This document shows positions 29,414 to 32,459 of a DNA stretch of 32,459 nucleotides, piece by piece (the first letter of the stretch is position 1; every line of letters starts with the position of its first letter). The position numbers and the translations under genes were made by a program. Under the pieces are notes generated by a model. The model was not told the DNA's origin, did no database searches, and saw only the letters and a list, made by a program, of their open reading frames with translations. The stretch lies in NCBI GenBank assembly GCA_013329175.1, contig DUKR01000031.1, forward strand, positions 1-32,459, in the 5' to 3' direction. Source of the stretch: Candidatus Woesearchaeota archaeon (lineage in GTDB: Archaea; Nanobdellota; Nanobdellia; Woesearchaeales; UBA11716).

Positions 29414-29941
29414 ATGAAACAAATCATACGATACAGCGCCTTTGGCGGCGCAACTCTTGCCATCGCTGCTATCCTGTTCTTCTCATTTACAGCATCAGGA
29501 ATAGCAACTGTAGGTGCAGTCACAGGAAACGCAGTCAAAGATGCAGTAAAAAGCCAAGTATCAGCTAACGGTATTCAGGAAGTCGCGCTTTCCTATAAAA
29601 ATTATCAGTATCTCCTTGAGCCATCCACGCTTACAAAAGGCGTCCCCGTCAGGATGACGGTTGATCTTGCCACGGTCAATGGGTGCCTGCGTGACATTGT
29701 CATTGCCTCTTTTGGTGTGCGAAAGCGCGTAGCAGAGGGCGACAATATCATAGAATTCACCCCGGACAAGGCAGGAACCTTCACCATCGCCTGCTCCATG
29801 AACATGGGCCGCGGCACCTTTGAAGTTGTCGAGCCTGACGGTACGCAATCTTCATATCAGGAGACAGCTCCATCAGTAGCAGCAGGAGCTGCAAGTTGCG
29901 GCGCATCCGGAAGCGGCTGTGGCTGCGGTGGAATGAGATAA
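29414..29941 (+). CDS. Cupredoxin-like secreted protein with CGCGG-type tail
   Basis: 175 residues. The N-terminal helix (FGGATLAIAAILFFSFTASGI) anchors or exports it. Residues about 55-140 have a cupredoxin-like strand pattern: QEVALSYKNYQYLLEPSTL, GVPVRMTVDLATVNGC, NIIEFTPDKAGTFTIACSMNMGRGTFEV. A potential copper site is C...CSMNM. The usual type 1 histidines are not obvious, so it may be a binding rather than an electron-transfer protein. The C-terminus is a Cys-rich tail, SCGASGSGCGCGGMR. It sits between the HMA-membrane gene and the second CopA, 11 bases after the former, and probably accepts exported copper. Confidence 0.82.
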   Translation: MKQIIRYSAFGGATLAIAAILFFSFTASGIATVGAVTGNAVKDAVKSQVSANGIQEVALSYKNYQYLLEPSTLTKGVPVRMTVDLATVNGCLRDIVIASFGVRKRVAEGDNIIEFTPDKAGTFTIACSMNMGRGTFEVVEPDGTQSSYQETAPSVAAGAASCGASGSGCGCGGMR

Positions 29942-29965
29942 TCAGTCTCTTTTGAGCCGTTGAAA

Positions 29966-32149
29966 ATGAAACACACAACACTCAACATCACAGGCATGCA
30001 TTGCGCATCCTGCTCGGCAGTCATCAACAGGGCGCTTAACAAAGCAGAGGGCGTAACAAAGGCAAACGTCAACATTGCAACGAACAAAGCGACCATAACA
30101 TACGATGAAAAGAAGATAGATATTCCCAGAATCATTGCAGCAATAAAAAATAAAGGCTATGGTGCAGGCGTTGCTGACGGCAAGGACAATACAGAGGCTC
30201 AGCAGGAGAAGCAGAAGCTTGAGATAAAGGCGCTCATGTTCCAGTTCACGATGGGATGCATCCTCTCCCTTCCCATCCTCATTCTTGGCATGTTCTTCAT
30301 GCAAAGCCCTATCCCCTATCAGGACTTCATCATGTGGACGCTTGCCACCCCTGTTCAGTTCATCGTCGCTGCGCCTATGTACCAGAGTGCATGGCAAGCT
30401 TTGAAAGGAAAATCAGCAAACATGGATACCCTGATTGTGATGGGAACTTCAGCAGCCTACTTTTACAGCCTCTATGCCCTTTTTTCAGGCAATGGCTACC
30501 TTTACTTTGAGGCAAGCGCGGTCCTCATCACTGTTGTCGTCCTTGGCCGATTATTGGAAGCAAAAGCAAAAGGAAAGGCAAGCGACGCCATAAAGCGCCT
30601 CATAGGCCTTAAGCCAAAGACTGCCCTTGTGATTCGCAATGGCAGGGAGGAGAATATAGCGGTTGATGAGGTCATGGAAGGCGACCTTATCATCGTCAAG
30701 CCAGGCGAGAAAGTGCCAGTTGATGGCATCATCACTGAGGGCAATTCAGCAATAGACGAATCCATGGTTACTGGCGAATCGCTTCCTGTAGAGAAGAAAA
30801 AGGGTGATGCAGTGATAGGCGCAACCATCAATAAGCACGGCTCATTCACCTTCAAAGCGACAAAGGTAGGAGCAAACACTACACTTGCCCAGATCATCAG
30901 GCTTATAGAGGAAGCGCAGGGAAGCAAGGCTCCTATCCAGCGCTTTGCCGATACCGTCTCAGCCTATTTTGTCCCCGCAGTGCTCGTCATTGCAGCCCTG
31001 ACCTTCATAGGATGGATGACTTTCGGCAATAAAGACCTCAGTTTCGCTCTTATAACTACCGTAGCAGTCCTCGTCATTGCCTGCCCTTGTGCTTTGGGCC
31101 TTGCCACCCCTACCGCAATCATGGTAGGCACGGGAAAAGGCGCAAGGGAGGGAATCCTCATCAAAGGAGGTGAGGCACTGGAAAAAGCCCATAAGATAAA
31201 GCACGTCATCCTGGATAAGACAGGGACAATAACCAAGGGCAAGCCTGAAGTAACTGACATCATCCCTTTAGGCAAACAGGCAAGAAAGGCAGTGCTTGAG
31301 ATTGCAGCATCCATAGAGAAAGGAAGCGAGCATCCCTTGGCTGAAGCGATTGTTGCAGAAGGAAAAAAAGAGGGCATTTCCCTCAAAAAGGCTTCGGCTT
31401 TCAGAGCAATCCCTGGCCACGGCATCACGGCAAAGATTGCAGGAAAAGCCTATCACCTTGGAAACGCAAGGCTTATGAAAAAGCTTGGCGTGCCGCTCAC
31501 CAGATACCAGCAGGAGATCCATGCCCTTGAGTCTGACGGAAAGACTGCAATGCTCCTTGCCAAAGGAAAATCCCTTCTTTGCATCATTGCTGTCGCTGAC
31601 ACCATCAAGGAAAGTTCACCTGATGCCATAGCGCTCCTGCACAGGATGGGCATCAGGACATACATGATAACTGGCGATAATGAGCGTACGGCAAAAGCCA
31701 TAGCAAAGAAGGCAGGAGTAGATACGGTTTTTGCAGAAGTGTTGCCTGAAGACAAGGCCAAGCATGTGCAAAATCTTCAGAAAAGCGGAGCCGTTGCCAT
31801 GGTGGGCGACGGCATCAATGATGCTCCAGCGTTAGCCCAGGCAGACATTGGGATTGCCATGGGCTCAGGGACTGACGTTGCCATGGAAACAGGCGACATC
31901 GTCCTCATGCAGGACGACCTGGTGGGTGTCGCAAAAGCCATCAGGCTTAGCAGGCTCACCATGGCAAAGATCAGGCAGAACATGTTCTGGGCACTGGTGT
32001 ACAACACCTTAGGGATTCCTGTTGCTGCGGGCCTTCTCTATCCCTTCACGGGCTGGCTGCTTTCGCCTATCATTGCAGGGGCAGCTATGGCATTGAGCAG
32101 CGTTTCGGTTGTGAGCAATTCATTGCTATTGAGGATGAAGAGGTTATGA
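29966..32149 (+). CDS. copA: Copper-translocating P1B-type ATPase (2)
   Basis: About 727 residues from ATG 29966 (the track starts at TTG 29960). The N-terminal HMA domain is intact (ITGMHCASC). The core has TGES, CPC in [19 protein letters not shown] in [26 protein letters not shown] and [20 protein letters not shown] and [12 protein letters not shown] are the Cu(I) P1B-1 signatures. Compared with the first CopA it keeps a normal chaperone-docking CxxC, so the two pumps probably differ in how they receive copper. Last clear gene of the copper region. Confidence 0.95.
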   Translation: MKHTTLNITGMHCASCSAVINRALNKAEGVTKANVNIATNKATITYDEKKIDIPRIIAAIKNKGYGAGVADGKDNTEAQQEKQKLEIKALMFQFTMGCILSLPILILGMFFMQSPIPYQDFIMWTLATPVQFIVAAPMYQSAWQALKGKSANMDTLIVMGTSAAYFYSLYALFSGNGYLYFEASAVLITVVVLGRLLEAKAKGKASDAIKRLIGLKPKTALVIRNGREENIAVDEVMEGDLIIVKPGEKVPVDGIITEGNSAIDESMVTGESLPVEKKKGDAVIGATINKHGSFTFKATKVGANTTLAQIIRLIEEAQGSKAPIQRFADTVSAYFVPAVLVIAALTFIGWMTFGNKDLSFALITTVAVLVIACPCALGLATPTAIMVGTGKGAREGILIKGGEALEKAHKIKHVILDKTGTITKGKPEVTDIIPLGKQARKAVLEIAASIEKGSEHPLAEAIVAEGKKEGISLKKASAFRAIPGHGITAKIAGKAYHLGNARLMKKLGVPLTRYQQEIHALESDGKTAMLLAKGKSLLCIIAVADTIKESSPDAIALLHRMGIRTYMITGDNERTAKAIAKKAGVDTVFAEVLPEDKAKHVQNLQKSGAVAMVGDGINDAPALAQADIGIAMGSGTDVAMETGDIVLMQDDLVGVAKAIRLSRLTMAKIRQNMFWALVYNTLGIPVAAGLLYPFTGWLLSPIIAGAAMALSSVSVVSNSLLLRMKRL

Positions 32150-32190
32150 ATGTGAAGGCTCACAGTCTCTTGATATCATAACAGTTATTG

Positions 32191-32266
32191 ACATTTGTGT
32201 TTTCTGCTCGAAGGAGTGAAAAATGCAAAGGAACGAGGAGAAGCAGGCAGCACAGCAGAAAACACA
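32191..32266. repeat. Inverted TGTGTTTTCTGCT / AGCAGAAAACACA pair
   Basis: TGTGTTTTCTGCT (32196-32208) and AGCAGAAAACACA (32254-32266) are exact complements 45 bases apart. The first, extended to ACATTTGTGTTTTCTGCT (32191-32208), is the exact complement of 24749-24766 in the three-part repeat. The second lies in a region with direct repeats of AGCAGGCAGCACA. It follows the end of copA2 by about 40 bases. Could be a regulator site or a remnant of the element at 24.7 kb. Confidence 0.65.
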
Positions 32267-32330
32267 GCAGGCAGCACATCGCTTCAGGATTGAGCGCTGC
32301 GCGAGCCATTGCCGCAGTGTAGCGCACTGA
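32223..32330 (+). CDS. Possible 35-residue Gln/Ala-rich ORF
   Basis: ATG 32223 opens MQRNEEKQAAQQKTQQAAHR and the ORF ends at 32330; AAGGAG is seven bases upstream. Composition is low-complexity (direct DNA repeats) with a basic Cys/His end. No similarity is recognised. The good ribosome site is the only support. Confidence 0.25.
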   Translation: MQRNEEKQAAQQKTQQAAHRFRIERCASHCRSVAH

Positions 32331-32459
32331 GCAGGTGGGGTTGATGGATGGGTGCTGGCACCGTGCACGACGGAATTTCCATGAGCTATCTCACCGTAGG
32401 CAAAAGGAGAGAGAACAGCAGCATCGCTTTTGGCAAAGTATAGAGAAATGCGTTGATTA
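32331..32459. other. Window end without a supported gene
   Basis: A plus-strand frame opens at ATG 32344 (MDGCWHRARRNFHELSHRRQ) with GGTGGGG just upstream and stays open to the window edge, but its composition is odd and it is unrecognised. A minus-strand track ORF (32144-32368) overlaps it. Neither can be called without the next sequence. Confidence 0.3.

Noticed and set aside
32344-32459. Open plus-strand frame reaching the window edge
   Set aside because: Short, unusual composition, unrecognised; cannot be judged without the following sequence.
1-32459. CRISPR arrays, rRNA and tRNA genes
   Set aside because: No regularly spaced repeats and no recognisable rRNA or tRNA sequence were found by eye.

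Overview
The window looks archaeal. Several genes have an AT-rich TATA-like box about 26-29 bases before the start codon (ArsR-like gene, sensor-regulator, BRO-N-like ORF, RHH gene, DUF302 gene), as expected for leaderless archaeal transcripts, while genes inside operons often have GGAGG/GGTG-type ribosome sites. DUF835, stand-alone receiver domains, KaiC-like proteins without a P-loop and many small one-pass extracytoplasmic proteins fit an uncultured archaeon, perhaps DPANN/Woesearchaeota-like. That placement is inference; no rRNA or tRNA gene is visible.

Layout. (1) 1-6440, minus strand: an operon for extracytoplasmic copper and thiol chemistry. In transcription order it holds a Cys-rich anchored protein, a small secreted protein, a triple thioredoxin-like protein, a CcdA-type membrane electron carrier, a zinc-finger/DUF3105 protein, a multicopper oxidase and a membrane protein, followed by an ArsR-family regulator that is disrupted by a short palindromic mobile element. 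(2) 6555-8303, divergent: a membrane one-component regulator (sensor domain, DUF835, winged helix), the best candidate controller of that operon. (3) 8333-10962, minus: UPF0158 and pRiA4b ORF-3-like genes and a decayed, chimeric KilA-N/BRO region carrying a second copy of the palindromic element. (4) 11263-16803, plus: a signalling operon with FIST sensor, coiled coil, Cache-HAMP histidine kinase, two stand-alone receivers and two degenerate KaiC-like proteins. (5) 16837-20914: a third copy of the element, then an AT-rich type III restriction-modification operon preceded by a small RHH-like gene missing from the ORF track. (6) 21123-32149, plus: a large copper-handling region with DUF302, DUF411, DUF2933, a Met-rich protein, two Cu-type P1B ATPases, a CopZ-like chaperone, an HMA-Gly/Met-rich membrane protein, a cupredoxin-like protein and several conserved-looking unknowns.

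How it may work together (inference). The CopA pumps, fed by the CopZ-like chaperone, export Cu(I). The cupredoxin, Met-rich and DUF411-like proteins bind it outside the membrane, and the multicopper oxidase oxidises it. CcdA and the triple CxxC protein would keep extracytoplasmic cysteines reduced. The two copper blocks are separated by unrelated signalling and defence genes.

Most notable: an 82-bp inverted-repeat element in three copies. One copy splits an arsR-like gene with a perfect 7-8 bp target duplication, and removing it restores the reading frame. A near-identical copy is read through as protein, and its only base difference removes an in-frame stop. Also notable are the shared C-terminal LPxMVGGC tails, a 113-bp three-part inverted repeat with mutually exclusive foldings, an 18-nt motif shared between 24.75 kb and 32.2 kb, and a response regulator whose best-placed start codon is ATC.
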